Assembly (NCBI GenBank): GCA_964626885.1
Contig: CAZVJA010000096.1
Span: forward strand, 1-18,885
Direction of reading: 5' to 3'
DNA: 18,885 nucleotides
Source of the DNA: CAZVJA01 sp964626885
GTDB taxonomy: Bacteria; Planctomycetota; Planctomycetia; Planctomycetales; Planctomycetaceae
Shown: positions 8,429 to 16,052 of the stretch, piece after piece
Layout of the letters: each line of letters starts with the position of its first letter
Numbering within the stretch: position 1 is the stretch's first letter
The notes under the pieces: model-generated
What the model saw: the letters and a program-made list of their open reading frames with translations, nothing else
The model's database searches: none
What the model was told of the DNA's origin: nothing
Position numbers and translations under genes: made by a program

Positions 8429-9019
8429 TGGACTTCCGTCTTTTGCCGTCCCTTTCGTTCAGAAGTCCTATAGTCACGCAGACTCACCAGTTGCCCTATT
8501 TGCACGGTTGGGTGGTGAGCGCATTTGGGGGCTCGGTTGATGTCTGGAATCCGTGCGACTGAGCAATTCACCTAGCGCGCGGGGTCCACCGTGCGCGGTT
8601 GGCATCAAGCCGAGCGGACTGCGTCTTCGGCAGGAGCAGCAGCCCCATGCAGCAGCACGCCACCGGTTGCCGTTGGAAAATTTCTCAGCGGCTCAGGCCG
8701 AGAACTCTCACGGCTCACTATTGTCCGGCGTCATGTGGGAACAGGGATTGAGCAGATCCGCGGAGACTGGTATTTTTCCTCGCTCCAACTCCCCGTCGAA
8801 ACGCTGACCGTGTGGGATTCGAGAGAGATTCCATCCACGAATCTCGACGTCGCCGTCTCGTGCTTGGCGTCGTCGGAACGCGACATCATCATGCCAGATC
8901 TCACTCAGCAACGAATTCCAAAACCTGTTGCCCATGAGCTCTCACCGGAAAAGGGAGCGGGGGATTCAGGAATTCGCGCAGAGGGTTTGGCAGGTCTCAG
9001 AGGCTTCGACCATCTAGAG

Positions 9020-10288
9020 ATGAATCCGGTTGAATCCGGTTCCCCCTCTCGCGAGGAAAACGCAAAACGACTCGCATCCGCTGCGATCGTGGGAACCTGT
9101 CGCGGCGAGAAGATTATTGACCGCGGTCCATTTCACATTGCATTCGCCATTCAACGGTATTTTGAGTTCGGCGGCCTGCAGCGCTCGATGCTGCGAGTGG
9201 CAAAAGCTTGTGCCGCTCGGGGGCATCGCATCACCGTGCTGACGAACGAATGGAAGGGCTCGGTTCCAGACGGAATTGAGGTGCGTCTCCTGGGCACTCG
9301 GGCGCTCACGAATCATGGCGCCGCGAAACGCTTTAGCCAGGCCGTGCGCCGGTGTATCCGTTCGGAGTTTTTCGATTGTGTTGTGGGCTATAGCCGCATG
9401 CAGCGTCTCGATGTCTATTGGTGTGGAGATCCCTGCCTGGACGATGCCATGGATCACAAGTGGCCCGGGTTTCTGCGTTGGCTGCCGCGCTACTATACCT
9501 ATCTGAAACTTGAACGAGCGGTCATGCGGTGCGGTGGAACGACCGAACTTCTTGTGCTTTGTCCGCAGGAGCGAGACCGGCTTGCCCGCAGATACCGCAC
9601 CGAACCGTCGCGAATGCACCTCCTGCCGCCTGGAATTGACCCTCGACGGCTTGCAGTCGAAAGCAGCGATTCTGAAATTCGAGCCGAAGTTCGTTCCGAG
9701 CTGGGGATCACAGCCGATTCGTTCGTTGCACTAACCGTGGGTTCCAGCTTTCGTACGAAAGGGGTGGACCGGTCGATCCGCGCTTTGGCTCAGCTTCCGG
9801 CAGACTTACGCCGCAAATCTGCATTGGTGGTCGTGGGGATGGGTGAGCCGGCTTCGTTTCAGAAATTGGCCCGCAAGTTGGGAATCGCCGATCGGATTTA
9901 CTTCGCGGGTGGACGACATGACGTGGCGAAGTTTTACCATGCCGCGGATCTGCTGCTGCATCCTGCCAGAACGGAGACGGCTGGTCATGCAATTCTCGAA
10001 GCGATGATGTGCGGAACTCCGGTAATTGTGACGGCCAACTGCGGATACGCCTTTCACGTCGAAAGTTCGCAAGCCGGCCTCGTCTGTCCGATGCCGTTCT
10101 CGCAGCAGGTGCTATCCCAGCTTGTCGAGACCGCCACGAGCCCGGATCTTCGTCGCCTCTGGAAAGAGCGCGCACAACAATACTGCGCCACAACGAACAT
10201 GGTCGGAATGATCGACCACGCCGTCGAAACGATCCTCGCGCGTGCCGCGAAAAACAAGCGAGATCGATCAGCAGGGACAACCGGTTGA
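9020..10288 (+). CDS. waaG: WaaG-like LPS core glycosyltransferase (GT4 family)
   Basis: About 422 residues from the ATG at 9020. It resembles WaaG/RfaG, which transfers glucose from UDP-glucose to inner-core heptose on the cytoplasmic face of the inner membrane. Visible WaaG features are an N-terminal YFEFGGLQRSMLRVA with the glycine pair that contacts the sugar nucleotide (about residues 47-61), then GYSRMQRLDVYWCGDPC, LPPGIDP, and GSSFRTKGVDRSIRALA. The GT4 E-x7-E signature follows in HPARTETAGHAILEAMMCGTP (E319 and E327), then CGYAFHVESSQAGLV. The start is uncertain: the frame is open back to 8591, with other starts at 8891 and 9089, and none has a strong ribosome binding site. I chose 9020 because it leaves the smallest reasonable extension, about 37 residues before the part matching E. 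coli WaaG. The triple-kinase gene follows 60 bases later. The exact donor and acceptor sugars in this organism are unknown. Confidence 0.88.
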   Translation: MNPVESGSPSREENAKRLASAAIVGTCRGEKIIDRGPFHIAFAIQRYFEFGGLQRSMLRVAKACAARGHRITVLTNEWKGSVPDGIEVRLLGTRALTNHGAAKRFSQAVRRCIRSEFFDCVVGYSRMQRLDVYWCGDPCLDDAMDHKWPGFLRWLPRYYTYLKLERAVMRCGGTTELLVLCPQERDRLARRYRTEPSRMHLLPPGIDPRRLAVESSDSEIRAEVRSELGITADSFVALTVGSSFRTKGVDRSIRALAQLPADLRRKSALVVVGMGEPASFQKLARKLGIADRIYFAGGRHDVAKFYHAADLLLHPARTETAGHAILEAMMCGTPVIVTANCGYAFHVESSQAGLVCPMPFSQQVLSQLVETATSPDLRRLWKERAQQYCATTNMVGMIDHAVETILARAAKNKRDRSAGTTG

Positions 10289-10348
10289 AACGTATTTTCC
10301 ATGCCGTTCCGCGCGTTGCTCGTCGCCGCGGAGTAATCCGACACCTGG

Positions 10349-12739
10349 ATGTTTCCTGAAACGAGAGCCAGCGTGTCCACAACCCCCTCCCCGGCAATCA
10401 GTCAATCTGGCGGATGCGAATCGCCATTCATGACGGCGGTGGAACTGGAACGTTGCGATCGCACATTCGATGGGCGGTTCCGCATCCTGCTCGACATTGC
10501 AGGCAAATCCCACGAGTTTCAGGCGTGCGAGTCCTTGCGGATCATTCCCGGTATGCGCCTGGTTTGTCGAGGAATTTGGCAAGGGGAGCGCGTTGTTGCG
10601 AAGATTTTCTTGCCTCAACGCGGCTTACAAAGGCGAATCGACCGCGAGGTCACGGGGATCAAGGCGCTCGCGGCTGCGGGAGTACCCGTCCCCCGCCTGA
10701 TGGGCACCGGTTCGCTCTCTGGCGATGGGCGTATGCGGGTGCTCCTGTTCGAGGAGATTTGCGAAATTGTCAGCCTCCGTGACGAGATCAAAGCACGTCG
10801 CAATGGCGAAGAAAAACTCCCCTTGCTGAAGCGGGCTGTCGAGCTGGTCGCCAGGCAGCACAACGCCGGGATCATGCAGACCGATTTGCATCTCGATAAT
10901 TTTCTGCTTCAAGGAGAAAAACTGTTCGCCCTCGATGGAGGAACCGTTGTTCCAGTGCGCGGGCAGGGAAAGTTTAAGTCCGATGAAGGGCTTCAAAACA
11001 TCGCCTTGCTGCTGGCACAACTTCCCATTTCGGCCGATCGGCATATCCCCAGCCTCTACGATGTATACGTTGCAGTGCGTGGGACTGTCTGGGATGCCAG
11101 GGATTTGGAATTGCTGCGGAAGCATGTACGAAGGCTGCGAGACCGTCGCCTTCAAATCATCCTTCGAAAAACAAGCCGCGAGTGCACGGACTATTTTGTA
11201 GTCCGAAGGAATGGCGCTTCCGCGATTTGTCGCAGAGAGTTCGATTCCGCCGAAATGCGCCGATTCCTCGACGATCCTGACAAGGCGATGCAGAGCGGCC
11301 GGATGTTGAAAAACGGTCGGTCAACGACTGTGGTTGCCTGTTCGTTGGGTGGACACGAACTCGTCGTCAAACGATACAATTTTCACACGGTGCGACGAGT
11401 GTTGCGTTATCTGTTTCGTCCGACACAAGGATTTCGCTCCTGGAAAAATTCCGTTCTGTTGGAGGCTCTGGGCATTCCCCATGCGCGTGGGATTGCGTAT
11501 TTGGAACGCCGAATCGGACCGGTCAAACGTTCCGCCTATTTCGTTTCCGAAAGAGTTGAAGGTGTGGACGCCAGAACGCTGTTTTCGAATGGCAGCGCAC
11601 ATGGTTCCCTGGGGCATCAGCAATGGAGCCCCATTCATCAACTGGTCAGCGATGTGGAATCCACCACTCACGGTATCATGGAGTTGTTGGAATCTCTCAC
11701 GGCTGCCCGATTGAGCCACGGAGATTTAAAGGGAACGAACATCATTTTTCATGAGGGAGTGCCGACGCTCATCGATCTGGACGGCATGCGGCGGCATCGG
11801 ATGCCGAACAGTCTGCATCAGGCGACTCGACGCGATGCGCTACGTCTGCTGCAAAACTTCGCGCTGAGCTCGCCCCACTATCGAAGGCTCGCCGGGGCCG
11901 CGGGTGAGAAACTCGGAAAAAAAACGCACGGCACGCCGGCGGAACAATTCCCGCAGAGGATTCGTCATCGTGAAATGATACTTAAATATCGCATCGACTC
12001 TCCTGTTCCGCTGATGTCGCGGCATATGCTGGATATCCTCTTGAACAGCGCTTCGCCGAGCGGCGAATGTACGGAGATCTTAAAGACCGATCTGCGGCGA
12101 TCGATTTTTCGGGTGGTCGTCGGCGATACGACCATGGTCGTCAAAGCCTTTCCCTTCGCGCGGCTCAAGGACAAATGGCGCTGGAAGCGTTATGCCGCGG
12201 CGGAATCCGACAACGCATTTCAGGCAAGGACACGCGGGATTCCGACACCGGAGTATTACGGATTGTTTCAAATTCGTCGCCGAGGGCTGGTCAGCAATTG
12301 CGGCGTGGTGATGGAAGACCTGAAGGATTTCCATTCCGTCGATCAGCTTTCGCAAGCGAATGAGCAGGATTTGCTGCTGGCAGTCCCCATGCTCGTCGAG
12401 TTGTTTGAAGCGGGGGTGAATCACATGGACCCGTCCCCCTTTAACCTGCTGTTGCACCGTCAATCGGGCCGCCGCGTCATCCTCGATTGGCAGTACGCGA
12501 GCTTCACCACGCGCCGCAATGCGGCGCAGCTTGTGCTGCAGGGAAGTCACTTTCTGCGATATGCCAACGTTTCGCCGGGAACCTCCCTTTGGGAGCGATT
12601 TGTGCGGGAGCTTTATCAGGCCGGATCGCCCGGCTTGTCGGCGGATGAGTTCCGGGAAGCGGTTCAAGCCTCCCAGGGAATCCGACTGCGGCCGCGTGAG
12701 CGAACTCGATTCGTGGAGCGGGGACTGCGTGCGGCTTGA
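10349..12739 (+). CDS. Triple-domain Kdo/WaaP-type (InaA-family) sugar kinase
   Basis: 796 residues from the ATG at 10349; an ATG at 10430 is possible and would remove a 27-residue Ser/Pro-rich start. Three protein-kinase-like sugar kinase domains stand in tandem. Domain 1 (about 35-290): beta-3 Lys in VVAKIF (K85), catalytic loop QTDLHLDN (D179, N184), metal-binding Asp in FALDGG (D196). Domain 2 (about 310-530): VVKRYN (K341), HGDLKGTN (D459, N464), LIDLDG (D476). Domain 3 (about 560-760): VVKAFPF (K599), HMDPSPFN (D694, N699), VILDWQ (D713). Each keeps the Lys, catalytic Asp, Asn five residues later and the DFG-type Asp, so all three could be active. Family members phosphorylate Kdo or heptose of the LPS core using ATP in the cytoplasm and are normally single-domain. 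The WaaG-like neighbour supports core-sugar phosphorylation. Which domain acts on which sugar cannot be seen. Confidence 0.85.
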   Translation: MFPETRASVSTTPSPAISQSGGCESPFMTAVELERCDRTFDGRFRILLDIAGKSHEFQACESLRIIPGMRLVCRGIWQGERVVAKIFLPQRGLQRRIDREVTGIKALAAAGVPVPRLMGTGSLSGDGRMRVLLFEEICEIVSLRDEIKARRNGEEKLPLLKRAVELVARQHNAGIMQTDLHLDNFLLQGEKLFALDGGTVVPVRGQGKFKSDEGLQNIALLLAQLPISADRHIPSLYDVYVAVRGTVWDARDLELLRKHVRRLRDRRLQIILRKTSRECTDYFVVRRNGASAICRREFDSAEMRRFLDDPDKAMQSGRMLKNGRSTTVVACSLGGHELVVKRYNFHTVRRVLRYLFRPTQGFRSWKNSVLLEALGIPHARGIAYLERRIGPVKRSAYFVSERVEGVDARTLFSNGSAHGSLGHQQWSPIHQLVSDVESTTHGIMELLESLTAARLSHGDLKGTNIIFHEGVPTLIDLDGMRRHRMPNSLHQATRRDALRLLQNFALSSPHYRRLAGAAGEKLGKKTHGTPAEQFPQRIRHREMILKYRIDSPVPLMSRHMLDILLNSASPSGECTEILKTDLRRSIFRVVVGDTTMVVKAFPFARLKDKWRWKRYAAAESDNAFQARTRGIPTPEYYGLFQIRRRGLVSNCGVVMEDLKDFHSVDQLSQANEQDLLLAVPMLVELFEAGVNHMDPSPFNLLLHRQSGRRVILDWQYASFTTRRNAAQLVLQGSHFLRYANVSPGTSLWERFVRELYQAGSPGLSADEFREAVQASQGIRLRPRERTRFVERGLRAA

Positions 12740-13063
12740 GCTGCCCGTTCCATTGTTCCAGTTTCCCGGGTGTTTTCGACGTTCATGGCAGACCGTCTTT
12801 CCTCCACCTGTTTTCTCGTGCCGTTCGCGGTGGTGTCGGAGTCTTTCCGGCGAATTCAACTGGTCTTGTCGGAAAATCGGCCGTTCACTATTCTCCGCGT
12901 CCTTAAACGGCCCCTTTGAACAATTCGCGCTGCCTCTTCTGCCTAAAGTCCCACTGGGCAGGTGGCAAAGATTTTTATTTTGTCGTTCACGGCGTCTGAT
13001 TTTGAGGCGTAAGGCTGCGTCCTGCACAGCTTCAGATACGAAGAACAGAACGGATACCTTTTC
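12740..13063. other. Intergenic gap between triple kinase and methyltransferase
   Basis: This 324-base gap has open frames on both strands, but none has a recognisable product or good start. A weak stem, CCAC with GTGG around 12949-12963, precedes a T-rich stretch (atttttatttt near 12971) and could be a poor terminator. No tRNA, repeat or known RNA motif was recognised. Confidence 0.4.
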
Positions 13064-13810
13064 ATGGTTAACCAGAAAGCTCGTGGCAATCACGAACCCG
13101 GACGTGAAGGGGATGTGAGCTATTCGTACTCGTTGGAGCGATTCTCCAAAGAGCAAGTGGCCCACGATTATCCCTCGCAATACCGCAACACGGCCCGCGA
13201 CCGGCGGGAGATCCGTGGGATTCAGAAGTCGCTTGTCGGAGTGCCGGCGGGAGCGCATGTTCTGGATCTTCCCTGCGGTTCCGGACGGCTCATGGAATTG
13301 CTTCTCGCCGCGGGCTACAAGTTGACCTGTGCCGATTCGTCTCCCAGCATGGTCGAGCTTGCGCAACAACGCTGGAACGAAATCAAAGCCTCGTCCAGTC
13401 ACAATCTTTCACAACCACGGTTTTTCGTCGGCAACGTGCTGAACACCGGTTTCGCGGACAACGAATTCGACGCGGTGATCTGCAATCGCTTGTTTCACCA
13501 TTTCGCCGCGAGTGAGACCCGCGTGCAGGCGCTCAATGAGTTTGCGCGGATCTCCAAAGGACCGATTGCCGTTTCGTTCTTCAATTCGTTTTCGCTCGAT
13601 GCCATCCGCTTTCGCTTGAAGCATTGGCTGCGCGGCAAACCGCCGAAGGATCGTATTCCGATTCCCATGAACACGTTTATCAACGATTTCCACCAGGCCG
13701 GGTTGGAAGTCGTCCGGACGATTCCGCTTGTCTGGGGAATCTCGCCGATGTGGTATGTGGTCGGTTGCCGGTCTCAGGCCGCCTCTCAATCATCGCGCAG
13801 AGCTGCCTGA
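13064..13810 (+). CDS. Class I SAM-dependent methyltransferase
   Basis: 248 residues from the ATG at 13064; the ribosome binding site is weak and an in-frame GTG at 13115 is an alternative. The class I Rossmann methyltransferase signature is clear: motif I HVLDLPCGSGRL (65-76) for SAM binding, an acidic residue ending beta-2 (D91, in LTCADSSPSMVELA), and post-motif FDAVICNRLFHHF (135-147). This matches the Methyltransf_11/25 group of small-molecule methyltransferases. Its place between kinase genes in a surface-glycan cluster suggests methylation of a sugar or lipid-carrier intermediate in the cytoplasm, but nothing in the sequence fixes the substrate. Ubiquinone-type or other small-molecule substrates cannot be excluded. 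Confident in fold and cofactor, not in pathway. Confidence 0.87.
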   Translation: MVNQKARGNHEPGREGDVSYSYSLERFSKEQVAHDYPSQYRNTARDRREIRGIQKSLVGVPAGAHVLDLPCGSGRLMELLLAAGYKLTCADSSPSMVELAQQRWNEIKASSSHNLSQPRFFVGNVLNTGFADNEFDAVICNRLFHHFAASETRVQALNEFARISKGPIAVSFFNSFSLDAIRFRLKHWLRGKPPKDRIPIPMNTFINDFHQAGLEVVRTIPLVWGISPMWYVVGCRSQAASQSSRRAA

Positions 13811-13861
13811 AAAACGACGTAACAGTGATCGATCAGGTCCGCTACAGTTAAGACTGCTGAG

Positions 13862-13977
13862 GGTGGTTTCAAAACGATACCATTGGGAGGGCGACACTCC
13901 TGTGGAGCCGCCACAACGAGAGACTTTCGGTCGCAGCGGCTCGGCGGGAGCCTCGCCCTCCCTGTTTTGAAACCACC
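13862..13977. repeat. Fold-back interspersed repeat, copy 1
   Basis: A 116-base element bounded by perfect 14-base terminal inverted repeats: GGTGGTTTCAAAAC (13862-13875) and GTTTTGAAACCACC (13964-13977). Nested inside are GGGAGGGCGA (13885-13894) pairing with TCGCCCTCCC (13953-13962), and GAGCCGC (13905-13911) pairing with GCGGCTC (13936-13942). Flanks extend the symmetry: GACTGCT at 13852-13858 and AGCAGTC at 13982-13988. No direct target duplication or transposase is visible. It fills most of the gap between the methyltransferase and the WaaP-like gene and matches a second copy at 16418-16551. Confidence 0.9.
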
Positions 13978-14028
13978 TGTAAGCAGTCCGAGTCCGTCAG
14001 TCACTTGCAGTCCGGAGAAAATCGCCCG

Positions 14029-14769
14029 ATGTCCCGCTGGATGTCACTCTCGCAGACGCTCATCGGTTCGGAACCGGCTGCGGAGATTTTGCGTCTCAAC
14101 AGGATCTTTGGTCTCGACGATATTTTTCGCATCGCGGCCAGCGCGACCAGCCGGCACAAGGGGCGGGGTGTTTGTCCCATCGAATTGAAAGCGGCCGACG
14201 GTTCCCACTTCGTCACGTATTTCAAGTTGAACTGGGGAAGGCCGCGGTTATGGCCTCGCATGTCCGATATCAAGACCGGCCAAGCCATGCAAAGTCTGGT
14301 ATTGCGCGAATGGCGGGGGTTGGAGCAGGCTGAACGGCATGGCTTCCATGTTCCGGAGCGTTTGGGATTGTTTGAGGAGGGTCTGATCAATCGCCGGGCG
14401 GCGATCATCATTCGCGCTGTTCCGCCCAAGTATAGCCTGTCGGAATTGATTCGAAATAAAGATTGGCTTCAACGTCCGGAAGAAGAGCGGAATTGTCTGG
14501 TCGATCAGGCGCGAGAAGTGCTGCAACGAATCGACGCGGCCGGGCTTGCCTGGCGGGGAGCCTCCACACGCCACATCTTTCCGGATCGTCAGCCGGACGG
14601 AACCTGGAAAATGTGGCTTATCGACTGCGAGGGAATCCACTCTCGTAATTCGCGAACAAAGTCCCGCGATCTGGCGCGATTCGACCGGACGCTCAAGACC
14701 GATCATCTCAAGCGGTCTCAGAAGCTAGGCGAACCTCGTAAGCCTGAGGTCGAACGAATCGCAGCTTAG
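14029..14769 (+). CDS. WaaP/InaA-family LPS kinase homologue, catalytic loop apparently degenerate
   Basis: 246 residues from the ATG at 14029, preceded by GGAG at 14013-14016; a TTG at 14005 and an ATG at 14041 are alternatives. The layout resembles the WaaP (RfaP) heptose kinase: a basic beta-3 segment with Lys in TYFKLNW (K66), Glu in LVLREWRGL (E94), GFHVPERLGLFEEG, then a catalytic-loop region AWRGASTRHIFP (174-185) and a metal-site Asp in WLIDCEG (D199). Known WaaP proteins have HRDxYxCHF in the loop; here the aligned residues are WRGASTRHI. The catalytic Asp therefore appears to be Gly177 and the preceding His a Trp, while the later His (H182) is kept. It may be a pseudokinase, a scaffold for the triple kinase, or a family variant with another base. 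Repeat copy 1 lies just upstream. Confidence 0.78.
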   Translation: MSRWMSLSQTLIGSEPAAEILRLNRIFGLDDIFRIAASATSRHKGRGVCPIELKAADGSHFVTYFKLNWGRPRLWPRMSDIKTGQAMQSLVLREWRGLEQAERHGFHVPERLGLFEEGLINRRAAIIIRAVPPKYSLSELIRNKDWLQRPEEERNCLVDQAREVLQRIDAAGLAWRGASTRHIFPDRQPDGTWKMWLIDCEGIHSRNSRTKSRDLARFDRTLKTDHLKRSQKLGEPRKPEVERIAA

Positions 14770-14969
14770 TCGAAGTGCGCCGCTGCCCCGCACTGCTCGA
14801 TGGCCAAGGTATGGCATCGCAAGGCGTCCCATAACCCTCCGGCAAGGATGTTCCGCGCTGCAAGCACTACATCCCCCAACCCGAGACTGATAGAATTTCG
14901 AAAGAGAAGTCGCGCGGTTGTTGCAACGCATGCCGGCGCGAGACGAAATTCGATCACACGGGAAGAATC

Positions 14970-15962
14970 GTGCCCCAGGTTGCACTCATTACCGGTATTA
15001 CCGGGCAGGACGGCTGGTATCTCGCGGAACTGCTGTTGCCGCGCGGATACGACGTCCACGGAATTGTGACGGCGGAGTCCCGGGCTCTGGCGCCGCGCGG
15101 GGTGTCGCTGCATCGGGCCGACCTTGGGGAAGGGGTCAATTTTGGACGTATTCTGGACGCGGTTCAGCCGACCGAAGTTTACAACCTCGGTGCATTCAGC
15201 AGGGTCAGCATGTCTTTCGAACTGCCGTTGCACACCGCGAATGTGACCGGCTTGGGAGCGCTGCGACTGCTCGAAGCGGTCCGGGAATTTGAGCACCGGT
15301 CCGGTCGGCAAGTTCGTTTCTATCAGGCATCGTCCAGCGAAATGTACGGCCAGGTTGCCGAATCTCCTCAGACGGAAACAACGAGATTTCATCCACGGAG
15401 TCCGTATGCGTGCGCGAAGCTGTTTGCGCATGCACAGACCGTAAACTACCGTGAGGCCTACGGAATGTATGCCTGCAACGGCATCTTGTTCAATCATGAG
15501 TCGCCGCGGCGCGGGGAGCAATTCGTCACGCGTAAAATCTCCCGCGCGGCGGGAAGGATCAAAGTCGGCCTGCAAGAGAAATTGCAGCTGGGAAATTTGA
15601 GTGTGCGGCGCGATTGGGGTTACGCCGGCGATTATGTCGAAGCGATGTGGCTGATGCTGCAACAGGACGCCCCGGACGATTACGTCATCGCGACGGGAGA
15701 AACGCATTCGGTCCAGGACTTTGTCAGCGAGGTGTTCGACTTTTTGGGTCTCGATTGGCGGGAACATGTCGAAATCGATCGCTCGTTGTTTCGTCCGTCG
15801 GATGTTGACGAAGTCCGCGGAGACGCATCGAAGGCACGGCGGGTTCTCGGCTGGGAGCCGCGCGTGGGGTTTCGCGACTTGTGCCGCATGTTGGCCGAGC
15901 ATGATTTGCAATTAGCCAAGAGAGAGAAGCAAGGACGGGTGCAGAGTGATTTCGTGGAATAG
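14970..15962 (+). CDS. gmd: GDP-mannose 4,6-dehydratase
   Basis: 330 residues from the GTG at 14970, with GGAAG at 14961-14965 as a well-placed ribosome binding site. It converts GDP-D-mannose to GDP-4-keto-6-deoxy-D-mannose, the precursor of GDP-fucose, GDP-rhamnose or perosamine. It is an extended short-chain dehydrogenase: cofactor motif GITGQDG (9-15), active-site SSSEMYG (121-127, with Ser where E. coli has Thr, plus E124), and the Y-x3-K pair in SPYACAK (Y146, K150). The family-typical stretches MYACNGILFNHESPRRGE, FVTRKI and RRDWGYAGDYVEAMW are present. It is shorter than E. coli Gmd (373 residues), partly because the region after the first beta-alpha-beta unit is shortened: the usual RRAS-type loop reads VTAES here. 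No epimerase or reductase partner is in the window. Confidence 0.9.
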   Translation: MPQVALITGITGQDGWYLAELLLPRGYDVHGIVTAESRALAPRGVSLHRADLGEGVNFGRILDAVQPTEVYNLGAFSRVSMSFELPLHTANVTGLGALRLLEAVREFEHRSGRQVRFYQASSSEMYGQVAESPQTETTRFHPRSPYACAKLFAHAQTVNYREAYGMYACNGILFNHESPRRGEQFVTRKISRAAGRIKVGLQEKLQLGNLSVRRDWGYAGDYVEAMWLMLQQDAPDDYVIATGETHSVQDFVSEVFDFLGLDWREHVEIDRSLFRPSDVDEVRGDASKARRVLGWEPRVGFRDLCRMLAEHDLQLAKREKQGRVQSDFVE

Positions 15963-16052
15963 CGAAGTTTGATTCGCGGTTCTTGAACGGAGTTAGCGCA
16001 GTGAGTTTTGGCATCAAGAGCCGAGCTTGCGAGAAGAGAATACCGAGAATCC

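Larger units (their letters stand above)
8129..9019. other. Long intergenic region between divergent genes
   Basis: About 890 bases separate the start of the minus-strand exoprotein gene from the chosen start of the plus-strand glycosyltransferase. The part at 8379-8440 is clearly AT-richer than its surroundings and holds the promoter candidates listed separately. An inverted repeat, CCTCT (8274-8278) with AGAGG (8284-8288), lies in the presumed 5' leader of the exoprotein transcript. From 8591 to 9019 the glycosyltransferase frame stays open upstream (GTG at 8591, ATG at 8891), but its translation resembles nothing I recognise. I see no convincing separate gene here. Confidence 0.55.

Noticed and set aside
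12519..13118. Plus-strand frame of 199 codons bridging the gap after the triple kinase
   Set aside because: It overlaps both neighbouring genes in another frame and is Arg/Cys/Ser-rich with no family resemblance.
12080..13402. Minus-strand open frame of 440 codons across the kinase, gap and methyltransferase
   Set aside because: It is antisense to two clear genes, its translation is rich in Arg/His without recognisable motifs, and it has no credible start signal.
13883..14188. Plus-strand frame starting MGGRHSCGAATTRDF inside repeat copy 1
   Set aside because: Its first third is the translation of the fold-back repeat and the rest is an off-frame reading of the WaaP-like gene. Such frames are easily mis-annotated as small hypothetical proteins wherever the repeat occurs.
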